Origin: DASPWV01 sp046727855
Lineage (GTDB): Bacteria; Acidobacteriota; Vicinamibacteria; Vicinamibacterales; UBA2999
DNA length: 64,000 bases
NCBI GenBank assembly: GCA_046727855.1
Contig: JBKPDL010000025.1
Coordinates: 1-64,000 of the forward strand
Direction: 5' to 3'
Shown here: positions 8,729 through 17,892 of the stretch, one piece after another
How the letters are laid out: each line of letters starts with the position of its first letter
Position numbering within the stretch: position 1 is the stretch's first letter
Translations under genes and position numbers: made by a program
Notes under the pieces: generated by a model
The model's database searches: none
Told to the model about the DNA's origin: nothing
What the model saw: only the letters and a program-made list of their open reading frames with translations

Positions 8729-11167
8729 GTGAACGCACTCAATAGGGATCTGCGGCACGCGTTCCGCATGCTGGCTCGGCGGCCGGTATTTGCGATGACC
8801 GCCATCCTGACGCTTGCGCTCGGCATCGGCGTCACCAGCGCTGTTTTCACTGTCGTCAACGCCCTGCTGCTGCGGCCGCTCCCCTTTGTGGACCCGGAGC
8901 GGCTCGTTGTCGTCGAAACCCGCGTCGCAGGAGAACGTGGGAAGATCGCGCTGCGCGAGTTCAAAGCGCTGACGCGCGAGACGGCAATCCTCGACGATGT
9001 CGCCGCCTACTATCCCTCGCAATACAACGTGACCGGCGGAGGCCGCCCCGAAGCGATTCCGACGACCATCGGGACGCACAATCTCCTCCGGGTGCTGGGT
9101 CTTACCCCAGTGGTGGGGTCGATGTGGCACGCGGAGGTCGATTTCACGCGGCAGTTCATCGTTGTCCTCGGCCACGGGCTCTGGCAACGGCGATTCGGCG
9201 GCGACCCGCAGATCGTTGGCAAGAAAATCAGGCTCGATGTCGCCGAATACGAGGTGGTGGGGGTGGCGCCGCCTGGCGCTGACTTTCCGGACCGTGCCGA
9301 AGCCTTTCGTTCCATCACCGACTTCAACGCCGAGGACCAGCGGCGGCTCTGGGTGGTAGGCCGCATTCGGAGCGACTTGACCGTTGAGCAAGCGCGAGAC
9401 CGGCTTGCGCCGTTCAGCCAGGCGATGACGGCGCGCTACCCGGCGAGCAACACTGGTGTTACCTTCGAGCTCGCGTCGATCCGTGACGCGCACGTTGGTG
9501 CGGCGCGGCCCTTCTTATGGCTGCTGCTCGGCGTTGTCGTGTTCGTGCTGATCATCGCGTGCGCCAACGTTGGCAACCTCTTGCTGGCGCGCGCCTCGGA
9601 GCGGCAAACCGAGCTGGCCATTCGCGGGGCGCTCGGCGCCGGCAGAGGACGACTCGTGCGACAGTTGCTGACGGAGACGCTTCTGTTGTCGATGTTGGGT
9701 GGGCTCGCGGGATTGGCGCTCCTCGCCGTCACCCTCCGGAGCCTTTCGGTGATCATCCAGCCACAGCTCCCGATCTGGATGACGATCGACTTGGATGCCC
9801 GAGTCGTTGTCTTTACGTTGACAGCTATGGTGCTCACTGGCCTGCTCGCGGGCGTCGGGCCTGTCATGACCCTCTCGGATGCCCAGCAGCTGTCGGCGTT
9901 GGGTGGAAGCGGGAAGGGCGCCGTCGGTGGTGGGCATCGCCGGTTCCGACAGGCTTTCACCGTGGTGCAGATTGCCGTGGCACTTCCGCTCCTTGCCGGC
10001 GCGGGCCTGATGACGAAGAGCTTCTGGCGGCTGCAGGAGATCGATCTCGGCTTCCGGCCCGATGGCCGGCTCACGTTCCGGGCCGATCCGCCCTACGGGA
10101 AGTACAACGACATTGCCAGGACGTCGTGGTTTTATAAGCGGGCGCTCGAGGAGCTCCGTGCGTTGCCAGGTGTCGTGGACGCCGCCACGAACCAGAACAT
10201 GCCGATCGCACTCCTTCCTGACGCGATCAGCCGCACGGTGTTTGTCGAGGGACAGCCGCCAGTCCAGGACGGGCGGCAGCCGTTCGTCGCGGTTCAGCCC
10301 GTCAGCCCGCGCTATTTCAGCGTGATGGGGATCACGCTTCACGCTGGCCGTGATTTCACCGAGCACGACGTGGAGTCGGCGCCGCTGGTAGCTATTGTCA
10401 ACGAACGGTTCGCGCGCCTCTACTGGCCCGGACAAGATCCCATCGGACGACGGCTGCGGCTCGAAGGAACGGTGTCTGCGCTCGTCGCCACGAGCTCCAC
10501 TGGGCAGGTTGTCGTCGCGGAGCTCCCATGGCTCACGATTGTCGGCGTGGCCGGCAACGTAAAACACGCGAACGTCATCGGGCCGGAAGGACTGGACGTC
10601 TACGTGCCGCACGCCCAGTTCTTCGCGGGCGATACTCATTTCATCGTGCGTTCGACGCAATCGCCCGATTTGCTGCGACAGCAGGCGATGCAGGCGATCT
10701 GGAATGTAGATCCCGATCAATCCGTGTTCGCCATGCAGCCAATGACGGCCTACATCAGCGATGCGGTATGGCAGCAGCGATTGTCGGGACGCCTCTTCGG
10801 AGTGTTCGCTGCGTTGGCGCTCCTGCTGGCCGTGATCGGGCTCTACGGCGTGATGGCGCAGACCGTGGCACAGCGCACGCGCGAGATCGGCCTGCGCATG
10901 GCGCTCGGCGCGAGCGGTACCGACGTCAAGCGAGCCGTGCTCGGCGAGTCGGCTCGACTTACGCTGGCGGGGAGCGCCATCGGCCTCGCCAGCGCGTTGG
11001 TTCTGGTTCGTGCGCTCACGCACCTGCTCTATAACGTGACGCCCTACGAGCCGCTGATTCTTGTGAGTGCGACCGTCCTGCTCAACGCCACCGCTCTTGC
11101 GGCGGCGTACATTCCCGCCCGTCGTGCCGCCGCGCTGAGTCCCACGGAGGCCCTTCGCGAAGCCTGA
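8729..11167 (+). CDS. ADOP-type ABC permease (FtsX/MacB_PCD repeats)
   Basis: 812 residues from a GTG start chosen because it gives the family N-terminus LNRDLRHAFRMLARRPVFAM before the first membrane helix. Family marks are LTLALGIG, VNALLLRPLPF, HGLWQRRFGGDP, CANVGNLLLARASERQ and, in the last FtsX block, TREIGLRMALGASG. A second periplasmic domain covers about 440-650. It follows the 6193 permease closely and in the same direction; the pair probably arose by duplication but is well diverged. No PadR gene of its own is present. The transported or extruded substrate cannot be inferred. Confidence 0.9.
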   Translation: MNALNRDLRHAFRMLARRPVFAMTAILTLALGIGVTSAVFTVVNALLLRPLPFVDPERLVVVETRVAGERGKIALREFKALTRETAILDDVAAYYPSQYNVTGGGRPEAIPTTIGTHNLLRVLGLTPVVGSMWHAEVDFTRQFIVVLGHGLWQRRFGGDPQIVGKKIRLDVAEYEVVGVAPPGADFPDRAEAFRSITDFNAEDQRRLWVVGRIRSDLTVEQARDRLAPFSQAMTARYPASNTGVTFELASIRDAHVGAARPFLWLLLGVVVFVLIIACANVGNLLLARASERQTELAIRGALGAGRGRLVRQLLTETLLLSMLGGLAGLALLAVTLRSLSVIIQPQLPIWMTIDLDARVVVFTLTAMVLTGLLAGVGPVMTLSDAQQLSALGGSGKGAVGGGHRRFRQAFTVVQIAVALPLLAGAGLMTKSFWRLQEIDLGFRPDGRLTFRADPPYGKYNDIARTSWFYKRALEELRALPGVVDAATNQNMPIALLPDAISRTVFVEGQPPVQDGRQPFVAVQPVSPRYFSVMGITLHAGRDFTEHDVESAPLVAIVNERFARLYWPGQDPIGRRLRLEGTVSALVATSSTGQVVVAELPWLTIVGVAGNVKHANVIGPEGLDVYVPHAQFFAGDTHFIVRSTQSPDLLRQQAMQAIWNVDPDQSVFAMQPMTAYISDAVWQQRLSGRLFGVFAALALLLAVIGLYGVMAQTVAQRTREIGLRMALGASGTDVKRAVLGESARLTLAGSAIGLASALVLVRALTHLLYNVTPYEPLILVSATVLLNATALAAAYIPARRAAALSPTEALREA

Positions 11168-11247
11168 CTGGAGCGCGCTGCGGACGTATGATGCGAAGGT
11201 CACAAGTACCCGTGACTAACGTCGCATCGACATGAGTGGAGGTCATC

Positions 11248-12471
11248 GTGATCAGTCGACGGGGATTTCTTGAGCAGACGGCAGCGGCGTCGCTCGCAGT
11301 CGCGTCGAGCGTCCGGATCACGGCGCAATCGCACGCCGTTCGCCTCCGCCCGGGCGGCGACGAAGACGGATTCGACCCGTGGCTTGAAGTTGTAGCTCCG
11401 CACTTTCGCCACAACGTGAAAGAGGTTGCGCGCCTCGCTGGCGGGCGGCCGATTCTCGCCGTCGTCAAGAACAACGCCTACGGACTGGGCGACGTGATCG
11501 TCGGTCCACTGCTGGCAAGCTGCGCCGAGATCGCTGCCATCGCGTGCGTGCGTCCGGCGGAGGCGCTCGCCATGCGCACCGCGGGTGTGCGCAAGCCGAT
11601 TCTCGCGATGGCCGAGCTCGGCGAGCAGGAGTCGATTGAGCTGGTCCGTCACGACGTCATGCTCTCCTGCTGGCTGGATGATGCGCCGGCACGACTGGAG
11701 CGAATTGCCAAAGGGGCACGGCGGCCAGTGTTGGTCCATTTGTATCTCGACACCGGAATGAATCGAGAGGGGATGCCGATAAAACGGGCCCTTCCCTGGA
11801 TTGACGAGATCGCACGTCGCAAGAGTGTGCGGATCGACGGCACGTATCAGATGTTCGTCCACGATGTCGAGTTCGACCGCGTGCAGTTGCAGCGATTTCG
11901 CGAAGTCACGTCGGCTGCCATCGCGAAGGGCGTGAAGCTTGGCACCCTTCACGCTGCCGCGACCTTCGAGCTGCACCGCGTGCCCGAGGCGCACCTGGAC
12001 ATGGTTCGCGTGGGCTATGCCCTGTTTGGCGCGGCGCCGGGACAGGATGTCACGCACGCGTTTGACGTCAAGCCCGTCTTCCGGCTCAAGGCGCGCGTGG
12101 TCAGGGTAGAAAAGCTGGAGCCAGGCGAGAGCGCAGGGTTCGGCCGGGCGTTCATGCCGTCGCAACCGACATCGGTGGCGCTGCTGCCGGTGGGCCACAC
12201 CGACGGGTATCCGGCGACGGCGGGAGGAACCTGCGAGGTGCTGATCAACGGGCGCCGCTACCCGGTCGTGAGCGGAGGCGTTTCGTCCGCGCATGCGCTC
12301 ATCGACGCCGGTGCGGATACGCCAGTACGCATTGGAGACACAGCCACGTTGATCGGTCCTGACGATCCGGCCGTCTTCCCTCAAGAAGTGGCGAGCCGGA
12401 CCAAGGTTGGCTTCTATCCCATGATCACGAAGTTCAGCGCGCTCCTGCCACGAAAGTTAGTGGAAGCGTAG
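11248..12471 (+). CDS. Tat-exported alanine-racemase-like PLP protein with atypical active site
   Basis: About 407 residues. The GTG at 11248 is preferred because GGAGGT lies 4 bases upstream; this gives a twin-arginine signal, SRRGFLEQ, so the protein is probably exported folded to the periplasm. The Alr N-terminal barrel is clear: K74 in AVVKNNAYGLG is the PLP-binding lysine, HAAATFELH matches the conserved HxANS region, and VRVGYALFG is the usual end of the barrel. In the C-terminal domain the position of the second catalytic base, a Tyr in classic enzymes, reads GFGRAF, giving Phe298. The usual Met-Asp motif near the end also appears replaced (VVSGGVSSAHALID). Racemase activity is therefore uncertain; an altered PLP activity or a non-catalytic role is possible. 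Confidence 0.75.
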   Translation: MISRRGFLEQTAAASLAVASSVRITAQSHAVRLRPGGDEDGFDPWLEVVAPHFRHNVKEVARLAGGRPILAVVKNNAYGLGDVIVGPLLASCAEIAAIACVRPAEALAMRTAGVRKPILAMAELGEQESIELVRHDVMLSCWLDDAPARLERIAKGARRPVLVHLYLDTGMNREGMPIKRALPWIDEIARRKSVRIDGTYQMFVHDVEFDRVQLQRFREVTSAAIAKGVKLGTLHAAATFELHRVPEAHLDMVRVGYALFGAAPGQDVTHAFDVKPVFRLKARVVRVEKLEPGESAGFGRAFMPSQPTSVALLPVGHTDGYPATAGGTCEVLINGRRYPVVSGGVSSAHALIDAGADTPVRIGDTATLIGPDDPAVFPQEVASRTKVGFYPMITKFSALLPRKLVEA

Positions 12472-12487
12472 TTAATGCGACGCGACA

Positions 12488-12517
12488 GGCCGAGCGAGGC
12501 CAATCACCCGCTCGGCC
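12488..12517 (+). terminator. Stem-loop after the racemase-like gene
   Basis: A perfect 9-bp inverted repeat (GGCCGAGCG / CGCTCGGCC) with a 12-base loop begins 17 bases after the stop codon of the racemase-like gene. The following bases are only weakly T-rich, so termination by this hairpin is plausible but not certain. Confidence 0.5.
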
Positions 12518-12612
12518 TCATTCGGTGAGGCGGTCGTTGACTCACCGACGCCCAAAATCGACGCCGGGATCCGCAAGCGAGTTTCGTCGTACCGCTACGT
12601 AAGGAGACGAAC

Positions 12613-12962
12613 ATGCAGGACGCGCTCACGGTCTACTTCGACGGCGAAAAATACGCCGGACTCCTGCTTGCAGGAATTGCGGGTTCGGTGATGATTGCTG
12701 CCGCCATCATGTTTCGTAGTGGCGCCGGCTTGCGGTCGTTCGCGGTGACCCTTGGCGTTCTCGCCCTGGCGGAGATCGCTCTGGGCGTCGGTCTCTATTT
12801 GCGCACAGGTCCGCAAGTGAAGCGTTTGGACGAACAGCTCCGATCGGACGCGGCTCGGTCTCTTAATCAGTGCCGCCATTCTTCTCGCCTTTCGATCTTT
12901 TCGCCGAGCGCAGAGGTGCGGAATACCTGATAGCGATTGCAGAATCTGAGCGCTCAGGCTGA
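12613..12962 (+). pseudogene. Small membrane protein gene with internal deletion and frameshifts
   Basis: The first 75 codons encode an apparently normal protein (MQDALTVYFDGEKYAG, a helix at about 15-35, LRSFAVTLGVLALAEIALGV as a second helix, then YLRTGPQVKRLDEQL), with a good GGAG ribosome-binding site. After about 12850 the frame is lost. In the next frame a third hydrophobic segment appears (LGLLISAAILLAF), and in yet another frame a charged tail (DLFAERRGAEYLIAIAES) ends at a stop at 12960-12962. This pattern suggests a longer ancestral protein of unknown function with three or more helices that has suffered an internal deletion plus frameshifts. The uninterrupted frame would end at 12930 with 105 residues. 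Confidence 0.55.
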
Positions 12963-13123
12963 CCCGGCGGTGCTGGCCAACATGGCCCCGGCAGTCGGAT
13001 ACAAGTTGCGAGCCGTGCGGGCAGCGCTTACTTCCTGCAGCCACGCCAGGCCTCCATCCGTATGAAAGCGCCGACATTGTGTGGCTCTCGCCGCACACGA
13101 CGTCCAAAGGCTGGACGAGCAAC

Positions 13124-13737
13124 CTATGTCTTGTGCCCGCGAGGATCGACCTGTATCTCGCGCAGGCTTCTCATCGCTTTTCGCCAGAGCTCCTGAAAAC
13201 CTTCCGCCAGGCTATCCGCGAGTTCGCGGTCACGAACGAGCAGCGACGCGAATCGGCCTTCTTTCACGAACGGGTGATCCAGAGGAAGCACGACCGTCTC
13301 GTCGTCCACAACGTGAAAGGGGTGACCGAGCTCGCCCGAATACCTGACGCCGGTCACCTGTTTCAGATCCTGTCGATGTTGCTTGAGGAACTCTACGAGA
13401 TGCCCTGCACTCTGATAGGAGAAGCCGAACACCACCCGGTGCTCCACGCCGTGCTCCGCCGCATTCTTGGCGATACGGCGGAGGATGGGAAATCCATCGT
13501 TGACGGCCGCGTCGATTGCCATGAGATCGCCGGCTTCCATGTACGACAAGATGCGCTTTCGAGCCGCTGCGAGTGGCACGAGGTGGCGGCGAATATGACC
13601 GTCGATGCCGAGCGCGAGATCGAGGAACGGCTGCCGGCCCCGCGCGCGCGACCGCAGCGCCGCGAACGTCGCGTGCCGGGTTGCTGCGTCGGCGGCGAAA
13701 CGCTCCGACCGCTCTCGGGCAATCTCGATAATCCGAT
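13124..13737 (-). pseudogene. TrmB/PLD-like regulator, 5'-truncated
   Basis: The minus-strand frame from about 13737 to its stop at 13124 reads as a natural protein: helix-rich segments (RKRILSYMEAGDLMAIDAA, NDGFPILRRIAKNAAEHGV), beta-strand segments (HRVVFGFSYQSAGHLVEFL) and a late conserved-looking part (PFHVVDDETVVLPLDHP, then LLVRDRELADSLAEGFQELW). This resembles the C-terminal phospholipase-D-like sensor domain of TrmB-type regulators. The expected N-terminal helix-turn-helix is absent, and upstream of about 13740 the frame reads antisense to a VOC-type fragment. No proper start is visible. The open frame continues upstream to 14011, but that part looks non-coding. Family assignment is tentative. 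Confidence 0.45.
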
Positions 13738-13923
13738 TCACGACGACGTCGACGCGCTGCACAATGGCCTGAAGAAGAAGGGGGTGGCGATCAGCGATCC
13801 GCTGACGCTGCAATGGTGGGGTGACCGCACATTCAAGGTCCTCGATCCGAATGGCTACGAGAGCTGGTTCTATACCCATGTCGCGGAACCGAAGCCACCC
13901 ATTGGGCAAAGCTCGTGTGAACG
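13738..13923 (+). pseudogene. VOC/glyoxalase-superfamily protein, C-terminal fragment
   Basis: About 55 codons match the second half of a vicinal-oxygen-chelate domain: DDVDALHNGLKKKGVAI, then WWGDRTFKVLDPNGYESWFY. The acidic/aromatic DPNGY segment is the usual last beta-strand region. The first half of the domain and any start codon are missing. The frame runs on without a natural stop until 14065. The fragment starts exactly where the truncated regulator on the opposite strand ends, so the two look like survivors of a deletion that removed both 5' ends of a divergent pair. Confidence 0.5.
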
Positions 13924-14010
13924 GGTCGCGGCGAGTCCGGCCAACCCTCGGTACTCGTCGAATCCAAGTGGGGTAATATCGCTGGTTTGTTCCAAACAGT
14001 GGAGGAAGCA

Positions 14011-14517
14011 ATGGCGGACATCAACGTCGCGCTCGCGGGCAGCAGGGAGGCGATTGAGCATTTGATCGTGATGGGCGACCGAACAGGCCCTGCCTGGACC
14101 GCACCGCGAGCGCCGGGCAAGTGGTCGCCCAGCCAAATCGTCGAGCACGTTGCTCGGGCCATCGAGGAGTCTGCCAACGTGGCGGCTGGCCGCCCATCGA
14201 AGTTCCCGAAGCTCCCGGCGGTCCTTCATCCAGTCGTTCGCGGCCTCCTGTTCCGGCGAGTGTTGAAGAATGCCGCGTTTCCGAAGGCGAAGACCAACAA
14301 GGCATTGAATCCGGCCAGTGGGCCCGCGACGCCCGCGGAAGGACGCGCTCGTCTCGAGATGGCTCACAGACAGTTCGAGGAGGCGTGCCGGCAGCTTGCC
14401 TCGCGCGGCGAGCGCATGCGTACGACCACCTTTGGCGCTGTCGGCGTGGAGGACTACGTCCGCTTCATGGAAATCCACACGCGACATCACGCACAGCAAA
14501 TGCCCGACCGTGCTTGA
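14011..14517 (+). CDS. DinB/DUF1569-like four-helix protein
   Basis: About 168 residues. The ATG at 14011 follows GGAGGA at 8 bases and is preferred over an upstream TTG. The sequence is helical, with PGKWSPSQIVEHVARAIEE near residues 30-50 and FMEIHTRHHAQQM at the end. His in VEHVA and the HTRHH cluster are the positions that form the metal site of DinB-superfamily proteins. Members include thiol transferases and stress proteins; the reaction here is unknown. It is a single gene flanked upstream by broken genes and downstream by a convergent ADOP permease. Confidence 0.75.
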   Translation: MADINVALAGSREAIEHLIVMGDRTGPAWTAPRAPGKWSPSQIVEHVARAIEESANVAAGRPSKFPKLPAVLHPVVRGLLFRRVLKNAAFPKAKTNKALNPASGPATPAEGRARLEMAHRQFEEACRQLASRGERMRTTTFGAVGVEDYVRFMEIHTRHHAQQMPDRA

Positions 14518-14694
14518 GGCCGAGGAAACTTGACTCCGCCCAGCCGCTAGAAGACACTTCGGGCCTTACGCGTGCTGCGCTGGTGCAACCGATCCTTTCT
14601 GTGAATGCACGGTTCGTAAGCTGGGTTGGCGCGACATCGGTGATCGCGCCTGCACTCGACGAGGCTAAGTGTTCAGGGGAGTCTCACCGGAATT
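14518..14694. other. Convergent intergenic stretch
   Basis: Between the DinB gene and the end of the minus-strand permease I see no coding frame with natural composition and no strong hairpin. Confidence 0.4.
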
Positions 14695-17358
14695 CTACTC
14701 GCACCGCAAGGTCGTGACAGGATCGACGCGTATAGCGCGTCGTGCTGGCACCGCGCATGCCGCCAGCCCGGCGACGACGACGATCGTCACGCTTGATCCG
14801 AAGGAGACGAGGTCGGCCGATGGAAAGCCGAAGAACACGGCGCGCAGCGCGCTAATCGCCGCAACCGAAGTGGCAAGGCCGATCACCGACCCGGCTGCCA
14901 CCAGGCCCAGACAATGGCCAAGGACCATTCGCAAAACTGAGCTCCGTTCGGCACCGAGGGCCATCCGGACGCCGATCTCTCGAGTACGCGCAGCCACCGT
15001 GTAAGCCGTGACTCCGTAGATCCCGATGCCGACCAGGATCAAGCCGACGATACCCAGGCTGACTGACACGAATGCCGCGGCGCGCTGCGGCCACTGGTAC
15101 GTCCTCAGGGCATCGTCCAAAGTCTGAGCGGTCACGACCGGCACATTCGCGTCTATGACAGCGACCGCGCGCCGCAGATCACTCACGATCGATCGCTGTC
15201 GTGACCGTGCGACGACGTGGAGCCCGGTGGCGTGATGCTGATTCAGCGGCAGGTAGACCGCGGGGCGCTCGCGTTCACCCGCCTGCGCTCGAACCTCGCC
15301 CACGACGCCGATCACCAGCAGCTCCTTTTCGTTCACGAGCTCGCCAAATCGGGCTTGCCAGGGGCCAAGCACCAGCCGCTTGCCGATCGCCGATTGTCCG
15401 TTCCAGAATCGGCGGGCGGCCTGTTCGCTCACAATCGCCACCAACGGCGCACCGTCGACGTCGGTCGCGGCGAAATCGCGCCCTTCCAGGATCGGAATTC
15501 GCAGCGTCGAGAAATATCCGGGCGAAACGATGGTGCCGTCGTCGGGCACGCGGGAGCGACGGTTGGTCAGCGGCGCGCCAGCAGGCCTGAACACGCCCAC
15601 TCGCGAGCGACCACCGGGCAACTGCGTGGTGAGGGCCGCATCGGTCACACCTGGCAGAGCCCGGACGGCGTTCAGCACATCGCGCGCCACCGGAGCGCTT
15701 GACCGCAACGAATACCCTCCCATCGCCAAATCGAGCTCGACGACCTCGACACGCGTCGCATCGAAGCCCCGGTTGACCGACGAGCCGTGTCGTAGCGATT
15801 GAATGAAGATCCCGGCGCCCGCGAGCAGCATGATGCTCAGACCGACCTGCACGACGACGAACGTGTTGCGCAGCCGCAAACGGGCGGTGGCGCCGGCAGC
15901 TGCATCTTTAAGGGCGGTGATCGGGTCGATCCGCGCCGCCTGCAGCGCCGGTGCGAGACCACACCCGATCGCCGCCAGCAGCGCAATCGTCGACGTAAAC
16001 AACAGCACGCGCCAGTCGATCGCCGGCACCAATTCGATCGGAAGGGGCAACACCGAGCCGGGCGCGCGCAGCCCTCGACCCGGAATGGGCAACACCGGAC
16101 CGAGCCCGACGACCATGCTCACAATGCTGCGGGCCACGATGACGCCGCCAACCGCGCCGACGGCAAACAGCAGAATCGTCTCTGTCAGCAGCTGTCGAAC
16201 GAGGTGTCCACGACCCGCGCCAATCGCGATGCGGACCGCGAGCTCACGCCGGCGGGCGCGTCCGCGCGCCAGCAGCACGCCGGCAAGGTTGGCGCAGGCG
16301 ATCGCCAGAACGAGCGACACGAACAGCATGATCAGCACGACGATGCCGCCGAACGGAAGCGCGAGGTTGCCGGGAAGGTACGAGGCCGAGGCCAGCCGCA
16401 GCCCGTGCTGCTCGTTCGCATCGGGATACTCCTGCGCCAGCGCGCGGCCGATCGTCTCGACTTGCGCTGCCGCTTGTGCCGCCGACACGCCAGGCTTCAA
16501 GCGCCCGCGCGCCAATGCCACGGGCAAGTCCCGTCGGCGCAGATACGACGAATCGGGCGGCGCGGGATCGAACGGAATCCACACATCGGTCGCGACCAGG
16601 CTGGTCCCACGAAAATCGGATGCCGCCACGCCGCCGATCGCGAACGGCTCGCCGTTGATCCGCACTGATCGTCCGATGATGGAAGGGTCCTGCTGAAAGC
16701 GGCGCGTCCAGAAAGCGTGACTGATCACGATGGTGTGATCGCGATCTCGATCGGTCCACACGCGGCCGGCGGCGGCCTGCAGGCGTAGCACGTCGAAGTA
16801 GTTCAACGTCGCCATGTGCGCGTAAACGCGCTCCGCGCCCTCAGCGCCAATCGCGAAGCCAACGGGCTTCGGTATCGGCTCGTAGGCGTACACGTCCATC
16901 AGCGTCGTCGTCCGTGTCCGCAGATCGACGTAATTGGGCATCGAGATCTCGTTGACACCAAAGGAGTCTTCACCGTCGAAATCCTCGCGGCTGATGTCGA
17001 CGAGCTCTTCGGGATTGGCCACGCCCGCGGGCGTACGCGAGATCACGGCATTGGCGACCGTGAACACCGCGGTATCGGCGCCAATGCCGATCGCGAGCGA
17101 CAACACGATCGCGGCAGTGGTGAGCGGACTCCGCACCAGCGACCGACACGCGTAGCGGGCATCGCGGGTGACGTGATCGATCCACATGATGCGTCGCGAT
17201 TCGTAGAATCGTTCCCCGGCGGCGACCACGCCGCCAAACTTCTTCATCGCCAGGTCACGCGCCTCGCGCGCGCTCAGCCCGTCGGCGATCAATTGATCGG
17301 TCTCGAGCGCGACGTGCGACTCGATTTCGGCTTTGAAATCCTCGTCGCTGCGCATCAT
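14695..17358 (-). CDS. ADOP-type ABC permease with N-terminal prefix domain
   Basis: The real protein is about 887 residues, starting at ATG 17358, whose ATGA overlaps the stop of the PadR gene; the longer open frame upstream is antisense-like low-quality sequence. Residues 1-60 form the soluble 'permease prefix' helix bundle (SDEDFKAEIESHVALETDQL, then ARDLAMKKFGGV), followed by DARYACRSLVRSPLTTAAI and the first helix. Periplasmic domains and FtsX blocks follow in the ADOP order; CANLAGVLLARGRARRREL and TREIGVRMALGAERSS mark the two FtsX blocks. The overlap means translational coupling to PadR, so regulator and permease form one operon. The substrate is unknown. Confidence 0.92.
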   Translation of the reverse strand: MMRSDEDFKAEIESHVALETDQLIADGLSAREARDLAMKKFGGVVAAGERFYESRRIMWIDHVTRDARYACRSLVRSPLTTAAIVLSLAIGIGADTAVFTVANAVISRTPAGVANPEELVDISREDFDGEDSFGVNEISMPNYVDLRTRTTTLMDVYAYEPIPKPVGFAIGAEGAERVYAHMATLNYFDVLRLQAAAGRVWTDRDRDHTIVISHAFWTRRFQQDPSIIGRSVRINGEPFAIGGVAASDFRGTSLVATDVWIPFDPAPPDSSYLRRRDLPVALARGRLKPGVSAAQAAAQVETIGRALAQEYPDANEQHGLRLASASYLPGNLALPFGGIVVLIMLFVSLVLAIACANLAGVLLARGRARRRELAVRIAIGAGRGHLVRQLLTETILLFAVGAVGGVIVARSIVSMVVGLGPVLPIPGRGLRAPGSVLPLPIELVPAIDWRVLLFTSTIALLAAIGCGLAPALQAARIDPITALKDAAAGATARLRLRNTFVVVQVGLSIMLLAGAGIFIQSLRHGSSVNRGFDATRVEVVELDLAMGGYSLRSSAPVARDVLNAVRALPGVTDAALTTQLPGGRSRVGVFRPAGAPLTNRRSRVPDDGTIVSPGYFSTLRIPILEGRDFAATDVDGAPLVAIVSEQAARRFWNGQSAIGKRLVLGPWQARFGELVNEKELLVIGVVGEVRAQAGERERPAVYLPLNQHHATGLHVVARSRQRSIVSDLRRAVAVIDANVPVVTAQTLDDALRTYQWPQRAAAFVSVSLGIVGLILVGIGIYGVTAYTVAARTREIGVRMALGAERSSVLRMVLGHCLGLVAAGSVIGLATSVAAISALRAVFFGFPSADLVSFGSSVTIVVVAGLAACAVPARRAIRVDPVTTLRCE

Positions 17359-17708
17359 GAGTGTTCCGGACCGAGAATCCCGCTGATCGCCGCCGCCAGC
17401 CGCCGCCACTTGCTCGCCCCGGTGACGAGCTCCTTGCGACCCTTCTTGGTGATCTTGTAATAGCGCGCCTTGCGATTGTTGTCCGAGGTGCCCCATTCCG
17501 CGGCGATCGCGCCGCGCTCTTCGAGCCGCTGCAGCGCCGGATAGAGGGAGCCGTGATCGACGAGCAGCGTCTCGTCGGACTGTTGCTCGATCGCGCGCGC
17601 GATGCCCTGTCCGTGCTGCGGCCCGAACACCAGCGTGCGCAGGATCAACAGGTCGAGCGTTCCCTGCAGGAGCTGTACGCGCTCGTCCGTGGCCCTTCGA
17701 GTAGACAT
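17355..17708 (-). CDS. PadR-family transcriptional regulator
   Basis: 117 residues with the classic ADOP-linked PadR start: QLLQGTLDLLILRTLVFGPQ and HGQGIARAIEQQS. The recognition region reads LLVDHGSLYPALQRLEERG and the wing NRKARYYKITKKGRKEL. It belongs to a different PadR subtype from the one at 5629-5925, which lacks the LLQGTLDLLIL motif. Its stop codon overlaps the start of the permease gene, so the pair is one transcription unit, probably autoregulated from the roughly 170-base divergent region towards the beta-barrel gene at 17893. Confidence 0.92.
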   Translation of the reverse strand: MSTRRATDERVQLLQGTLDLLILRTLVFGPQHGQGIARAIEQQSDETLLVDHGSLYPALQRLEERGAIAAEWGTSDNNRKARYYKITKKGRKELVTGASKWRRLAAAISGILGPEHS

Positions 17709-17892
17709 ACGACACGAGTATCGAGCAACTTGGGTCGAATGTCAACCTGAGTGGTCACGGTGACCCCTGAAGTGCTGCCGCGCGAGGACAACACCCGTTG
17801 TTCGTCACCGGTAGCGTGCGTTTCATCACAAAAGCCGATGGCATCAGGACTGCAGACGGGCGCGCGACAGGTACCCATTGGGAGAACCAATT

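Noticed and set aside
9515..11203. Minus-strand 562-residue ORF
   Set aside because: Antisense shadow of the third ADOP permease; no recognisable motif and unnatural composition.
13079..14065. A 328-residue plus-strand protein
   Set aside because: Only the stretch from about 13738 to 13908 looks like protein (VOC fragment). The first 220 codons are antisense to the more natural regulator-like frame, and the end runs through the DinB gene's promoter in another frame.
14695..17745. A 1016-residue permease starting at 17745
   Set aside because: The extra N-terminal 129 residues are antisense-quality sequence overlapping the PadR gene; ATG 17358 gives the normal prefix-domain start and overlaps the PadR stop.
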